A stretch of DNA of 18,020 bases from an uncultured Subdoligranulum sp. (GCF_937890665.1 NZ_CALADU010000039.1:1-18020), one strand, 5' to 3'; positions 1 through 5,495 are shown, counted from the first letter of the stretch. A program made the numbers and translations. Notes: generated by a model from the sequence alone, not told the origin.

Positions 1-47
1 GGTCCAGTGTCCACGACGTGCAGGTTCAAGTCCTGTTAGCCGCACCA
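1..47 (+). tRNA. 3' end of a class II tRNA, probably tRNA-Leu (partial)
   Basis: The window opens inside a tRNA gene. Visible parts are a short variable-arm stem (7-11 with 15-19, partly G-U), a T-arm (20-24 / loop TTCAAGT / 32-36), the 3' acceptor strand TAGCCGC, discriminator A and an encoded CCA at 45-47. A variable arm plus A73 fits leucine (or tyrosine) better than serine. The anticodon lies outside the window, so identity is not certain. It could be a host tRNA used as a phage attachment site, the tRNA fragment carried in attP, or a phage tRNA. The repeats just downstream favour an attachment-site role, but no integrase is visible here. Confidence 0.75.
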
Positions 48-56
48 CATGAAAAT

Positions 57-99
57 CCGCGTAACTACTGGAAAATCCTTTAGTTACGCGGTTTTCTTT
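57..99. terminator. Bidirectional Rho-independent terminator
   Basis: A perfect 10-bp stem (57-66 with 82-91, CCGCGTAACT/AGTTACGCGG) is followed on the plus strand by TTTTCTTT, so it ends the tRNA transcript. On the minus strand the same stem is followed by ATTTTC, so it can also end the minus-strand operon whose last gene stops at 190. Confidence 0.85.
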
Positions 100-142
100 A
101 TGCTTTTATATGTTTTAATCTGTTCAAATGTGTTTCAAAATA

Positions 143-194
143 TATCGTCAAACTATCGTCAAACAGGCTCTTTTATCGTCAAATTATCGTCACC
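143..194. repeat. Four direct repeats of TATCGTCAAA in two pairs
   Basis: Copies start at 143, 154, 174 and 185; the last ends in ACC instead of AAA. Spacings are 11, 20 and 11 bp, so each pair sits about one helical turn apart. This phased layout suggests protein binding. Next to a tRNA 3' end, arm-type sites of a tyrosine integrase are the most natural reading (inference). The last copy overlaps the stop codon of the 190-1089 gene. Confidence 0.6.
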
Positions 195-1089
195 CAATAA
201 CAGCACGGGCGGCGGCTTCTGCTGCGCTGGTCAACTGGCGTTGCCATGCCTGATTTCGGGGGGACCATCTAAAGCCGTTGGCCTTCAGCTTTGCGCGGGT
301 TTCCTCGTCCGGCTTTTCATCGAACAGAATTTGCAAGCGGTTCAATTCCGTATTGCGGACGATCTGCCCTCCTTCAAAATCCGTCGGCGCTGCGCTGCGG
401 TTCCGCTGCGCCTCGTAAGCGTCTAGCCGGTCTTGATAGCGCTTTATGGTGGCATTGCTGTTTTGCAGTTCGTAGGACGGGAACGGCTGGCGGTACAGCT
501 CCAACGGGGTGCCGCGTCCTACTGCAAAGACGCCGGGGCGGGTCAACCACGCTTTTTCCTTGTCGGTCAATCCGGGGCACCCTTCAAGTGTTCCGAGCTT
601 CCTGTACCATGCGTTTGCATCCTTCATTCTCTTGTGGTTGGCTTTTGCATCGTCAACCCGCTGTTGCAGCATTTCACGGGCGTGGGGATCTGCAAAGTCA
701 ATCGGGCCGGTGCCGATGCTTTCAATCTTGTGCAAGATTCCTTGTACATTCTGGTATTCCTGCTGCAAGGTGTCCCGGCGGGCGTTTTGCTTGCGCTTTT
801 TGTTTACTGGAAAGTTACTGCCTCCGGAAATGAGGATGGAAGGGCAGGACGCTTCGTTGCGGTAGTAGGCGTTATAATACTCTGCCAGCTTCTTTGCGTA
901 GCGGTCGAGCAGGTAGTCCAGCTTTTCATGGTAGAAGGGGCTGATGGTGGCTTTCTTCCGCTCCACCAGTGCAGCGGCCTTGTCAACCTCGGCGCGGTAT
1001 TCTGCGGTTGCGCTACCGGCTTTGTAGTCGCTGAAACTGTTGAGTTCTTGTGCGGTGCGGGCAATGCTTTCGTTGATGGTGTAATACAT
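190..1089 (-). CDS. Conserved phage/plasmid protein of unknown function, distal gene of minus operon
   Basis: A 299-residue protein. The start is the ATG at 1089, preceded on the minus strand by AAGGAAGGT; the frame stays open further upstream but only this ATG has a ribosome site. The protein is rich in Ala, Arg, Lys and Glu and looks mostly helical. It starts MYYTINESIAR, has a central Tyr/Arg-rich helical part, and ends in a compact module with FDEKPDEETRAKLKANGFRW and WQRQLT. I recall this combination from proteins of Clostridia phages and conjugative elements that lack an established function. It has no internal amber and ends in TGA. It is the last gene of the accessory operon, just before the bidirectional terminator. 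Confidence 0.85.
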   Translation of the reverse strand: MYYTINESIARTAQELNSFSDYKAGSATAEYRAEVDKAAALVERKKATISPFYHEKLDYLLDRYAKKLAEYYNAYYRNEASCPSILISGGSNFPVNKKRKQNARRDTLQQEYQNVQGILHKIESIGTGPIDFADPHAREMLQQRVDDAKANHKRMKDANAWYRKLGTLEGCPGLTDKEKAWLTRPGVFAVGRGTPLELYRQPFPSYELQNSNATIKRYQDRLDAYEAQRNRSAAPTDFEGGQIVRNTELNRLQILFDEKPDEETRAKLKANGFRWSPRNQAWQRQLTSAAEAAARAVIG

Positions 1090-1133
1090 GGTAGATACCT
1101 TCCTTTTTGTTGTGTGGCCTATCGGCTGGGGCT

Positions 1134-1155
1134 GGGCTGCTTTAGGGTGCAGCCC
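1134..1155 (-). other. Intercistronic stem-loop
   Basis: A 7-bp perfect stem, GGGCTGC (1134-1140) with GCAGCCC (1149-1155) and an 8-nt loop, lies between two minus-strand genes. No U-tract follows on the minus strand, so it is more likely an mRNA-stability or processing element than a terminator. Confidence 0.4.
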
Positions 1156-1169
1156 TGCGAGAGTGTCCC

Positions 1170-1709
1170 TTAATCCATTTGGCAATAGTCGATTGCCTCA
1201 TATCCCATAGCTTTCAGCGCTGCGGTGACTGCTTCGGCGTTGCGGCTCCGGGCGTTCGCTTGTGCGTGGGTAATGGGGGGAAACACAAAATGTTTTTGAC
1301 CAAACAGGATCCAGTCGCTGCAAAAAGTGCCGGCCTCCTTTGCTGCTTGCTCAACCTTCCGGGCGTTCCACCGGGGAAGATAAAGAGCGGCGCTATCAAA
1401 ATTACAGGTGCCGCCGTCCTCCGGGTCTGCTGCTTCGGCTTCGATTCCAGCCGCAAGTGCCTTGCGCAAATCGTCCCGCAGCTTGGCATATCTTCCGGTA
1501 AGATTTTCAACGTCCGGCGGGTACGCCTTTCGGAAGGTATCAAAAGCCGCAAGTGCAACCTCTTTGCTGTTGGTGGTCTTGCTGTCGATCTCTTCCCCAT
1601 CAGATGACCGAAAAATCATGGTTTCAAATTTTCCGGGGTAGATCTCTGCGGCGTCAAGGATAACGCGCCGGCCCTGATAGGTGTATTCCTCGTGTTTAAT
1701 GCTTGCCAT
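1170..1709 (-). CDS. Conserved hypothetical protein, minus operon
   Basis: A 179-residue protein. The start is ATG at 1709 with AAGGAGGT about 8 nt upstream; the longer open frame upstream lacks a ribosome site. The N-terminal ~50 residues (EYTYQGRRVILDAAEIYPGK, then FETMIFRSSDGEEID) look like a small beta-rich domain. A helical section follows, then a C-terminal segment with many aromatics ending in CQMD. I see no signal peptide or membrane segment and do not recognise a catalytic motif. It shares the operon and GC-rich codon choice of its neighbours. Function unknown. Confidence 0.8.
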   Translation of the reverse strand: MASIKHEEYTYQGRRVILDAAEIYPGKFETMIFRSSDGEEIDSKTTNSKEVALAAFDTFRKAYPPDVENLTGRYAKLRDDLRKALAAGIEAEAADPEDGGTCNFDSAALYLPRWNARKVEQAAKEAGTFCSDWILFGQKHFVFPPITHAQANARSRNAEAVTAALKAMGYEAIDYCQMD

Positions 1710-1722
1710 CGTGGTGACCTCC

Positions 1723-1914
1723 TTAGTGGGCGTAAACCATTGCAAAATAGGAAAGCGGGCAACTCGTACAGATAGAGCGGTTTGCACCTTCCTGCTTTCC
1801 CATTTGATAGCAGGCGCGGCCACAATATCCGCAAATTTCCGGAATTCTGACGGCGTTTTCGGGGCGTCGATCCTCAAATTTTTGCTGAATTTCGGGAGTA
1901 ATAATAGGGAACAT
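1723..1914 (-). CDS. Small zinc-finger-like protein, minus operon
   Basis: A 63-residue protein starting at ATG 1914 with AAGGAGG upstream. It has two close cysteine pairs, CGYC with a nearby CYQ, and CTSC, suggesting one zinc-binding knuckle or ribbon. The start of the next gene, at 1709, lies 13 bases past this stop, typical of operon packing. Such small zinc proteins are common in phage and plasmid accessory operons; the specific role is unknown. Confidence 0.75.
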   Translation of the reverse strand: MFPIITPEIQQKFEDRRPENAVRIPEICGYCGRACYQMGKQEGANRSICTSCPLSYFAMVYAH

Positions 1915-2007
1915 ATAAAGGCCTCCTTTTTTGGTGTCCCATGAGCGCCCACCTTTTCGGGTGGCTGGGCTTGCACCAGCGGCGGCGTATGCCGTCGGCC
2001 TTGCGGG

Positions 2008-2439
2008 TTAAGATGCAATATGTGCAGCCTTGCGGGCTTTCCGTTCTGCTGCCAGTTTGGCGTTGTATGCTTTAATCTCTTCTGGGGTTTTAACGTGAAC
2101 CGGCTGGATCTTCTCCACCTGATCGGCGCTGAACAGATAGGCAAGGGTTCTAAACTGCTTGTCGGCTTCCTGCTGCTCAACGGTGGCGGGCGTTCCGTCT
2201 GCGTTCAGCATTCCGGGAACTTCTACCACTTCGCCGGTCTTCTTTCCGGGCCGGAACTTCCAGAGCAAAACGGAAAGAACGGCTTTCTCTCCGCGCTTTA
2301 CCTGATAGCCTGCGGATTTCCACGCTTTGTAGGTGTGAAGCGGCAAGCAAGCGCCAGTTTTGAGGATTGCGGCGGCTTCTTCTTTGGTGTAGAGGCCAGC
2401 GGCAACAGCGGAACGAGTAATGATCTCGGTATTAGTCAT
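2008..2439 (-). CDS. ArdC-like N-terminal domain protein (putative antirestriction/ssDNA-binding)
   Basis: A 143-residue protein with start ATG 2439 and AAAGGAG upstream. The central part (YKAWKSAGYQVKRGEKAV, then VLLWKF, later AYLFSADQVEKI) resembles the N-terminal ssDNA-binding domain of the ArdC/DUF1738 family, in which W..LGYQV.KGEK.. and K.Y.VFN.DQ-type motifs are conserved. The C-terminal metallopeptidase domain of full ArdC is absent, so this is a stand-alone N-domain form. The tail is Lys/Ala-rich and probably helical. In mobile elements the family is linked to antirestriction and protection of incoming DNA. Domain call is from memory; antirestriction is inference. Confidence 0.75.
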   Translation of the reverse strand: MTNTEIITRSAVAAGLYTKEEAAAILKTGACLPLHTYKAWKSAGYQVKRGEKAVLSVLLWKFRPGKKTGEVVEVPGMLNADGTPATVEQQEADKQFRTLAYLFSADQVEKIQPVHVKTPEEIKAYNAKLAAERKARKAAHIAS

Positions 2440-2505
2440 GGTAGTTTCTCCTTTTAATTTTTAAATTCTTCGGGTTCCTGTGCTTCAAACTGGGATTTGA
2501 CTTTT

Positions 2506-2565
2506 TCATTCGGTAGGATTTTCGGAAGGGTAACGGACTTCAAAGCTAATGTATTTCTCTTTCAT
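2506..2565 (-). CDS. Possible 19-residue leader peptide or frameshifted small gene
   Basis: The first ATG downstream of the minus-operon promoter is at 2565, preceded by CGGAGG. It reads MKEKYISFEVRYPSENPTE and then TGA. A +1 shift just before this stop continues as NEKVKSQFEAQEPEEFKN, ending in TAA at 2454-2456, right before the next gene's ribosome site. The shifted frame has a coding-like, acidic composition. It may be a real ~37-residue protein broken by an indel or by programmed frameshifting, or only a short leader. Confidence 0.4.
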   Translation of the reverse strand: MKEKYISFEVRYPSENPTE

Positions 2566-2605
2566 GGTGTTTGCCTCCGTGTCTCTGTTTGCTTTCGTTG
2601 TCTGC

Positions 2606-2634
2606 ATTATCGCATGATTCATGTCAACTGTCAA
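2606..2634 (-). promoter_or_regulatory. Promoter of the minus-strand operon
   Basis: Read on the minus strand, TTGACA (2634-2629) and GATAAT (2611-2606) are separated by exactly 17 nt, which is near-consensus sigma-70. A CATGATTCATG site (2613-2623) fills the spacer, so a bound repressor would block the polymerase. Transcription would start near 2599, before the first minus-strand start codon at 2565. Confidence 0.85.
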
Positions 2635-2708
2635 GAATGTTTCATGCGATCTGTAGGATTGCACAAAAAACATGATTCATGCTTGTGCATTTTTTGGCAT
2701 GACACATG
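2613..2708. promoter_or_regulatory. Operator set CATG-N3-CATG (three copies)
   Basis: Identical CATGATTCATG sites lie at 2613-2623 and 2671-2681, and a variant CATGACACATG at 2698-2708. The first lies in the spacer of the minus-operon promoter. The third overlaps the -35 of the putative promoter of the ribbon-helix-helix gene. Short palindromic repeats beside a ribbon-helix-helix gene are typical operators for that fold, so autoregulation plus control of the minus operon is likely (inference). Confidence 0.65.
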
Positions 2709-2728
2709 CAAGCAAAGCATGGTATACT
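2699..2728 (+). promoter_or_regulatory. Putative promoter of the ribbon-helix-helix gene
   Basis: ATGACA (2699-2704) and TATACT (2723-2728) have 18-nt spacing and lie just upstream of the ribosome site AGGAGG at 2737-2742. The -35 coincides with the third operator copy. Confidence 0.5.
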
Positions 2729-2749
2729 TACTGTGAGGAGGTGCAAGCC

Positions 2750-2935
2750 GTGGACATGAAAAAGAAGTATGAAACAAACAACCGGTATTTGTCCAAATTC
2801 AAGACTATATCTGTGAGAGTTCCGCTTGATAAGTGGGACGGGCTGCAATCTGCTGCCGATCAGGCGGGGAAAAGCCCAAGCGGGTATATTTTGGAGGCTG
2901 TTCTGGAAAAGATGGACAAAACAACCACAAAATAG
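2750..2935 (+). CDS. Ribbon-helix-helix (Arc/CopG-like) transcriptional regulator; ends in TAG
   Basis: About 61 residues. GTG 2750 is 7 nt after AGGAGG and is preferred; ATG 2756 is an alternative. After a Lys/Tyr-rich N-terminus comes a beta-strand KTISVRVP, then two helices (LDKWDGLQSAADQAG and SPSGYILEAVLEKM), the classic ribbon-helix-helix fold that dimerises and inserts the strand pair into the DNA major groove. It is transcribed divergently from the accessory operon and sits beside CATG-N3-CATG operators. Its stop is TAG (2933-2935), the codon read through in late genes. If suppressed, six residues (GFFLDN) would be added before TAA at 2954. Confidence 0.8.
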   Translation: MDMKKKYETNNRYLSKFKTISVRVPLDKWDGLQSAADQAGKSPSGYILEAVLEKMDKTTTK

Positions 2936-2945
2936 GGCTTTTTTC

Positions 2946-2974
2946 TTGACAACTAAGCAACAAAATGATATAAT
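2946..2974 (+). promoter_or_regulatory. Perfect consensus promoter before the packaging genes
   Basis: TTGACA (2946-2951), 17-nt spacer and TATAAT (2969-2974) match the sigma-70 consensus exactly. Start of transcription is expected near 2981. It drives the hairpin-rich RNA at 2981-3077 and, if the terminator is read through, the gene at 3097. Confidence 0.9.
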
Positions 2975-2980
2975 TAGTAT

Positions 2981-3077
2981 AGTCAAAAATGTAAAAAGAA
3001 GCGCCACGGCGGGAAAAACCGGGCGCAACAAAAAGATAAGCGGCACTTGCTGGGATAACCCAGTGGGTGCCGTTTTT
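2981..3077 (+). ncRNA. Short structured leader or small RNA
   Basis: From the expected +1 of the consensus promoter to the U-tract is about 97 nt with no credible reading frame. It carries hairpin 1 (GCGCC 3001-3005 with GGCGC 3022-3026, extended by CGG/CCG, A-rich loop) and the terminator hairpin at 3041-3072. It could be an independent small RNA, or an attenuator leader for the small-terminase gene that starts only 20 nt after the U-tract. Confidence 0.5.
3041..3077 (+). terminator. Intrinsic terminator/attenuator before the small-terminase gene
   Basis: CGGCAC (3041-3046) pairs with GTGCCG (3067-3072), and an inner stem CTGGG (3050-3054) pairs with CCCAG (3059-3063) around an ATAA loop. 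TTTTT follows at 3073-3077. The structure looks strong enough to stop transcription from the promoter at 2946. Confidence 0.75.
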
Positions 3078-3096
3078 GTGTTTGGGGGTGGAGCTG

Positions 3097-3633
3097 GTGA
3101 GCAATCAGAAGAAATTAACCAACGCTGAAAAGGGAGTACAGGCGGCCATTGAGAAAGCACAGGCCGGGGAACTCATCAGCAGAGAGGGAAAGAGGATAAA
3201 CCCCAAGAGTTTGGAAAACCTGCGGCCGAAGTCCATCGGGGATCAACCGGCAGAGAAAAAGCAGGAAATCCAGTCGAAGGGCGGAACCGTAACCAGCGAA
3301 AAGAAAGCAAAGCGCCGCACTATTCAGGAGATTTGCCAAGCTGTACTTGCCATGAATCTGCCGGAAACTGTAAGCCTCACAGACGAAGACGCAACGCGGC
3401 TTGTGGAACAGATACAAGAGCAGACCGGAAAGCGGGTATCTGTATACGACGCTATAGTCTGTGCACAAACCGCCGCAGCGATGCAGGGAAACACCAAAGC
3501 CGCCGAGTATATCCGGGATTCAGCAGGGGACAAACCGGGCGAAAATGTACGTCTTGACGCTGATATTATGACCGAAGGGGACCGCAAGTTGCTTGCAAAA
3601 CTGGGCGCTGTTATGGGCATTGACGCCGAGTAA
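3097..3633 (+). CDS. Putative terminase small subunit
   Basis: A 178-residue protein. The GTG at 3097 follows GGGGGTGGAG; the frame opens slightly earlier but inside the terminator hairpin. The N-terminal half is Lys/Glu-rich and low-complexity. The C-terminal half (RRTIQEICQAVLAMNLPE..., then DAIVCAQTAAAMQGNTKAAE and YIRDSAGDKPGENV) matches the pattern of Firmicute phage small terminase-like proteins, where a helical region is followed by GN.KA.E.IRD..G.KP. The small subunit recognises the packaging site and loads DNA onto the large terminase. Unusually, the large subunit is 2.2 kb downstream, separated by small genes and tRNAs. Ends in TAA. Family call from memory. Confidence 0.65.
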   Translation: MSNQKKLTNAEKGVQAAIEKAQAGELISREGKRINPKSLENLRPKSIGDQPAEKKQEIQSKGGTVTSEKKAKRRTIQEICQAVLAMNLPETVSLTDEDATRLVEQIQEQTGKRVSVYDAIVCAQTAAAMQGNTKAAEYIRDSAGDKPGENVRLDADIMTEGDRKLLAKLGAVMGIDAE

Positions 3634-4031
3634 ACAGCACAAAAGTACATGATTCCGTACAATCTTTGCAGATAAATTCCCAAACACAAGAAAAGCAACG
3701 ATGCATCGAGAAACGTTATTTCGCAAAATAGTTATTTAGCGAAATAGGATGTTGCTGCTGGTGGTAAAAGCCGGACCCCCGGGGGTATATTTTTCTGCCG
3801 GCGTTTCCGGTGCAGGGTGGGGGTATACCCTCCCCCCTATGCAGGGTAGCCCGGGGTTGCGAACGAGCGGGCCGGGTACACGATATATCCTTTCCCCCAA
3901 GTTATCCCAGAAATAATTTCGTCTACGAAACCCGTATTCGTCTACGAAGATTTTCGTCAACGAAGTGGTTCGTCTACGAATATTCGTCTACGAAAGGTTG
4001 GTGGTTTACCATAAAGCAGTTTGTTAAGACT
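3634..4031. other. Non-coding segment with palindromes and repeat array
   Basis: About 400 bases without a credible gene. In order it holds an 8-bp inverted repeat TATTTCGC/GCGAAATA (3717-3724 / 3739-3746), a perfect palindrome ACCCCCGGGGGT (3775-3786), a perfect palindrome GGGTATACCC (3821-3830) in a G/C-run context, and the TTCGTCTACGAA array (3918-3994). A location beside the small terminase makes a packaging or recognition site possible; nothing in the sequence proves it. Confidence 0.6.
3918..3994. repeat. Five-copy array of the near-palindrome TTCGTCTACGAA
   Basis: Copies lie at 3918-3929, 3937-3948, 3953-3964 (TTCGTCAACGAA), 3969-3980 and 3983-3994. Each is an inverted repeat TTCGT-N2-ACGAA. 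Start-to-start distances are 19, 16, 16 and 14 bp. Units and spacers are far too short for CRISPR. The array ends 38 bases before the next start codon and looks like cooperative binding sites for a DNA-binding protein, an iteron-like or centromere-like element. Confidence 0.8.
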
Positions 4032-4178
4032 ATGGATTGGATTGCCGACCTTTTGATTACTGCGTTTGGCGTTATCGCGTGTGCGGTGCTTTTTGTTGTT
4101 TGCTTGGTTGTTTCAATGCTTCCCGTTTTGATTCCTTGCGCCACGGTTGCTTTTGTGGTTATCAAAGTGTTAGGGTGA
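4032..4178 (+). CDS. Small hydrophobic membrane protein
   Basis: A 48-residue protein from ATG 4032. Almost the whole chain is hydrophobic: one membrane helix from about residue 8 to 28 and a second from about 30 to 46, separated by a Pro-containing turn. The ribosome site is weak. Codon use is T-rich compared with its neighbours. Two short helices are compatible with a holin-like or membrane-signalling peptide, but position between the terminase genes does not support a lysis cassette. Function unknown. Confidence 0.5.
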   Translation: MDWIADLLITAFGVIACAVLFVVCLVVSMLPVLIPCATVAFVVIKVLG

Positions 4179-4184
4179 AACGAT

Positions 4185-4403
4185 ATGGTGTTAACTATTT
4201 TGGTTGACTTTTTGTTTTTCTTTTTGTCTGCTTCTGTAATTTCCGCAATTTTTATGGAATCAATATTAGATACGGTCGTTGTATGCTTACCGGTTCTTTT
4301 TCTGGATGTTTACTCTGACTTATTTGATAAAAAAATTCCATTTTACATTTGGGCGCTGGTTGCCGTTGTTTACAATTTTATTTTGCTGGCTTTAGGGATT
4401 TGA
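4185..4403 (+). CDS. Small membrane protein with two predicted helices
   Basis: A 72-residue protein starting at ATG 4185, six bases after the previous stop, with GGGTGAAA as ribosome site. Hydrophobic segments cover residues ~3-40, probably one or two helices, and ~51-70, with a short charged loop (DLFDKK) between them. Together with the preceding gene it forms a pair of membrane peptides. T-rich composition sets both apart from flanking genes. No motif recognised. Confidence 0.6.
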   Translation: MVLTILVDFLFFFLSASVISAIFMESILDTVVVCLPVLFLDVYSDLFDKKIPFYIWALVAVVYNFILLALGI

Positions 4404-4406
4404 CAA

Positions 4407-4706
4407 ATGACAAGCACAGAATGGAACAAGAGCCGGGACGCAATCACGATACGTCCAGAAAAGAAGATCGGGGAAGAAATCCGTGCTGCCGCAAAGGCTG
4501 ACGGCGTAAGTGTGCAAGCGTACATTCTGAAAGCCGTACAGTACCAGATGAAAACCAAGGGCTGCTACAAGGTGGCATATCCTAGGGACATTGTAGACCA
4601 GCTTGCAAAGAGCGTAAAAATGAAACCTAGTGAGTTCTTGCGGCAGCTATCCCCCCTACAAGGGAACGTTGGCGCAAAAACGACAGGTTCCCTAAAGAAA
4701 AAATAA
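4407..4706 (+). CDS. Tandem ribbon-helix-helix DNA-binding protein
   Basis: A 99-residue protein; ATG 4407 comes three bases after the previous stop. Residues ~12-45 give a strand AITIRPE followed by two helices (KIGEEIRAAAKADG, SVQAYILKAVQYQM). Residues ~54-80 give a second strand/helix set (YKVAYP, RDIVDQLAKSVKM, KPSEFLRQL). This looks like two ribbon-helix-helix units in one chain, so a monomer could act as a pseudo-dimer. The C-terminus is Lys-rich. It lies 400 bases downstream of the TTCGTCTACGAA array and is a candidate for its binding protein (inference). Confidence 0.65.
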   Translation: MTSTEWNKSRDAITIRPEKKIGEEIRAAAKADGVSVQAYILKAVQYQMKTKGCYKVAYPRDIVDQLAKSVKMKPSEFLRQLSPLQGNVGAKTTGSLKKK

Positions 4707-4726
4707 TTTTTGGAGGTAAATGTACA

Positions 4727-5023
4727 ATGACCAATGAACAGATCAACCAGTTTATGGGCGACATTATGGGCTGCTTTTCGTGCGTGAACGAAAAAGACGC
4801 TTGGAAAGTACGTCTTTCCCGCGAATATGAAGATACGAAGATCCGGTATGAAAGACTTCATGCCGCCAACGTAAACCGAAAGGCAAACGACAACACTCGT
4901 CCTTGTGAAGCGCCTTCTTACGATGTGAAGGAAGCAAATCTTCTTGACCGGCAGGAAAAAGTCATGCGCGATTATCTGGACATTCTGGAAATGCGGATGG
5001 CTCTTGCCAACATTCCTTTTTGA
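4727..5023 (+). CDS. Conserved phage protein of unknown function
   Basis: A 98-residue protein starting at ATG 4727 after a good TTGGAGG site. It is mainly helical and charged: EYEDTKIRYERLHAA in the middle and LLDRQEKVMRDYLDILEMRM near the end, suggesting two long amphipathic helices able to form a coiled-coil hairpin. I recall similar ~90-residue proteins with YERLH and a C-terminal LxxRxE helix in many Firmicute phages, without assigned function. Ends in TGA, overlapping a possible TTG start of the next frame. Confidence 0.75.
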   Translation: MTNEQINQFMGDIMGCFSCVNEKDAWKVRLSREYEDTKIRYERLHAANVNRKANDNTRPCEAPSYDVKEANLLDRQEKVMRDYLDILEMRMALANIPF

Positions 5024-5229
5024 CATTCACTCGTGCAATAAACGCACGCCTCCTTTCAGGGACATGGAACCAGCGTGCCAGCGTCGTCCCGTATATGGTT
5101 CCGCTGCCGGCTGAGATGCCGGCCTTAGATGCCAGCTTTTTCTGCATGAGGGAAAAGCGGTAGCCCGGTGTGCGGGAGAGATTCACCAAACAAAGACGCC
5201 GACGCTCCGTCCTTGCGACCCGGGCTTGA
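5020..5229 (+). CDS. Candidate amber-containing small ORF in a structured region
   Basis: A frame of 69 codons opens with TTG 5020, overlapping the upstream TGA, and runs to TGA 5227 with one in-frame TAG (5161-5163). It reads LTFTRAINARLLSGTWN..., then LDASFFCMREKR, the amber, and a very basic tail (RERFTKQRRRRS). No good ribosome site is visible. The same DNA forms several stems (5066-5071/5097-5102; GCCGGC 5106-5111/5118-5123; 5162-5168/5220-5226), so it may instead be a structured RNA. Treat as a candidate only. Confidence 0.25.
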
Positions 5230-5254
5230 TTTTAAGATAAAGGGGTGATTGGTT

Positions 5255-5389
5255 ATGTTCTATTACATAGTTCTGCCTGCGCCCCTTATCTCCGCGTTTG
5301 TGCTGCCGGTAACGCCTCTCGGTAGAACTGCGCGGGAATACATAAATATGATCCTGCAACACCGTTTTACCACTGGTTTTAAGTAGTAA
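5255..5389 (+). CDS. Short unknown protein ending in tandem TAG-TAA
   Basis: ATG 5255 follows AAGGGGTGAT. The frame encodes 43 residues: a hydrophobic N-terminal half (FYYIVLPAPLISAFVLPV), possibly one membrane helix, then a more polar C-terminus (GRTAREYINMILQHRFTTGF). It ends TAG (5384) followed directly by TAA (5387). With amber read as sense the protein gains one residue only. The double stop therefore protects the gene against the suppressor tRNA encoded 340 bases downstream. Function unknown. Confidence 0.5.
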
Positions 5390-5495
5390 AATACGCAGTA
5401 TGAGGCGCATGATTGTGCGATAAACGACTGACGGAGTGGTGGAACAGACACCGGGCGGCAACGCGGCGAAGAACCAAACACCGCGGCTTTTATAT

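Noticed and set aside
108..170. Decayed integrase C-terminus on the minus strand (DSLTIYFETHLNRLKHIKA)
   Set aside because: Only about 20 codons after a stop, and part of it arises from the repeat itself. Not enough to call a gene fragment.
433..1173. A 246-codon plus-strand frame
   Set aside because: Antisense to the well-supported minus gene at 190-1089; no ribosome site and odd composition.
3918..3994. CRISPR array
   Set aside because: Repeats of 12 bp with 2-7 bp gaps; no spacers of CRISPR length and no cas genes.
5432..5490. A third tRNA, Leu-like D-arm (TGGTGGAACAGACACC)
   Set aside because: No matching acceptor stem, anticodon arm or T-arm can be found downstream before the next tRNA-like element.
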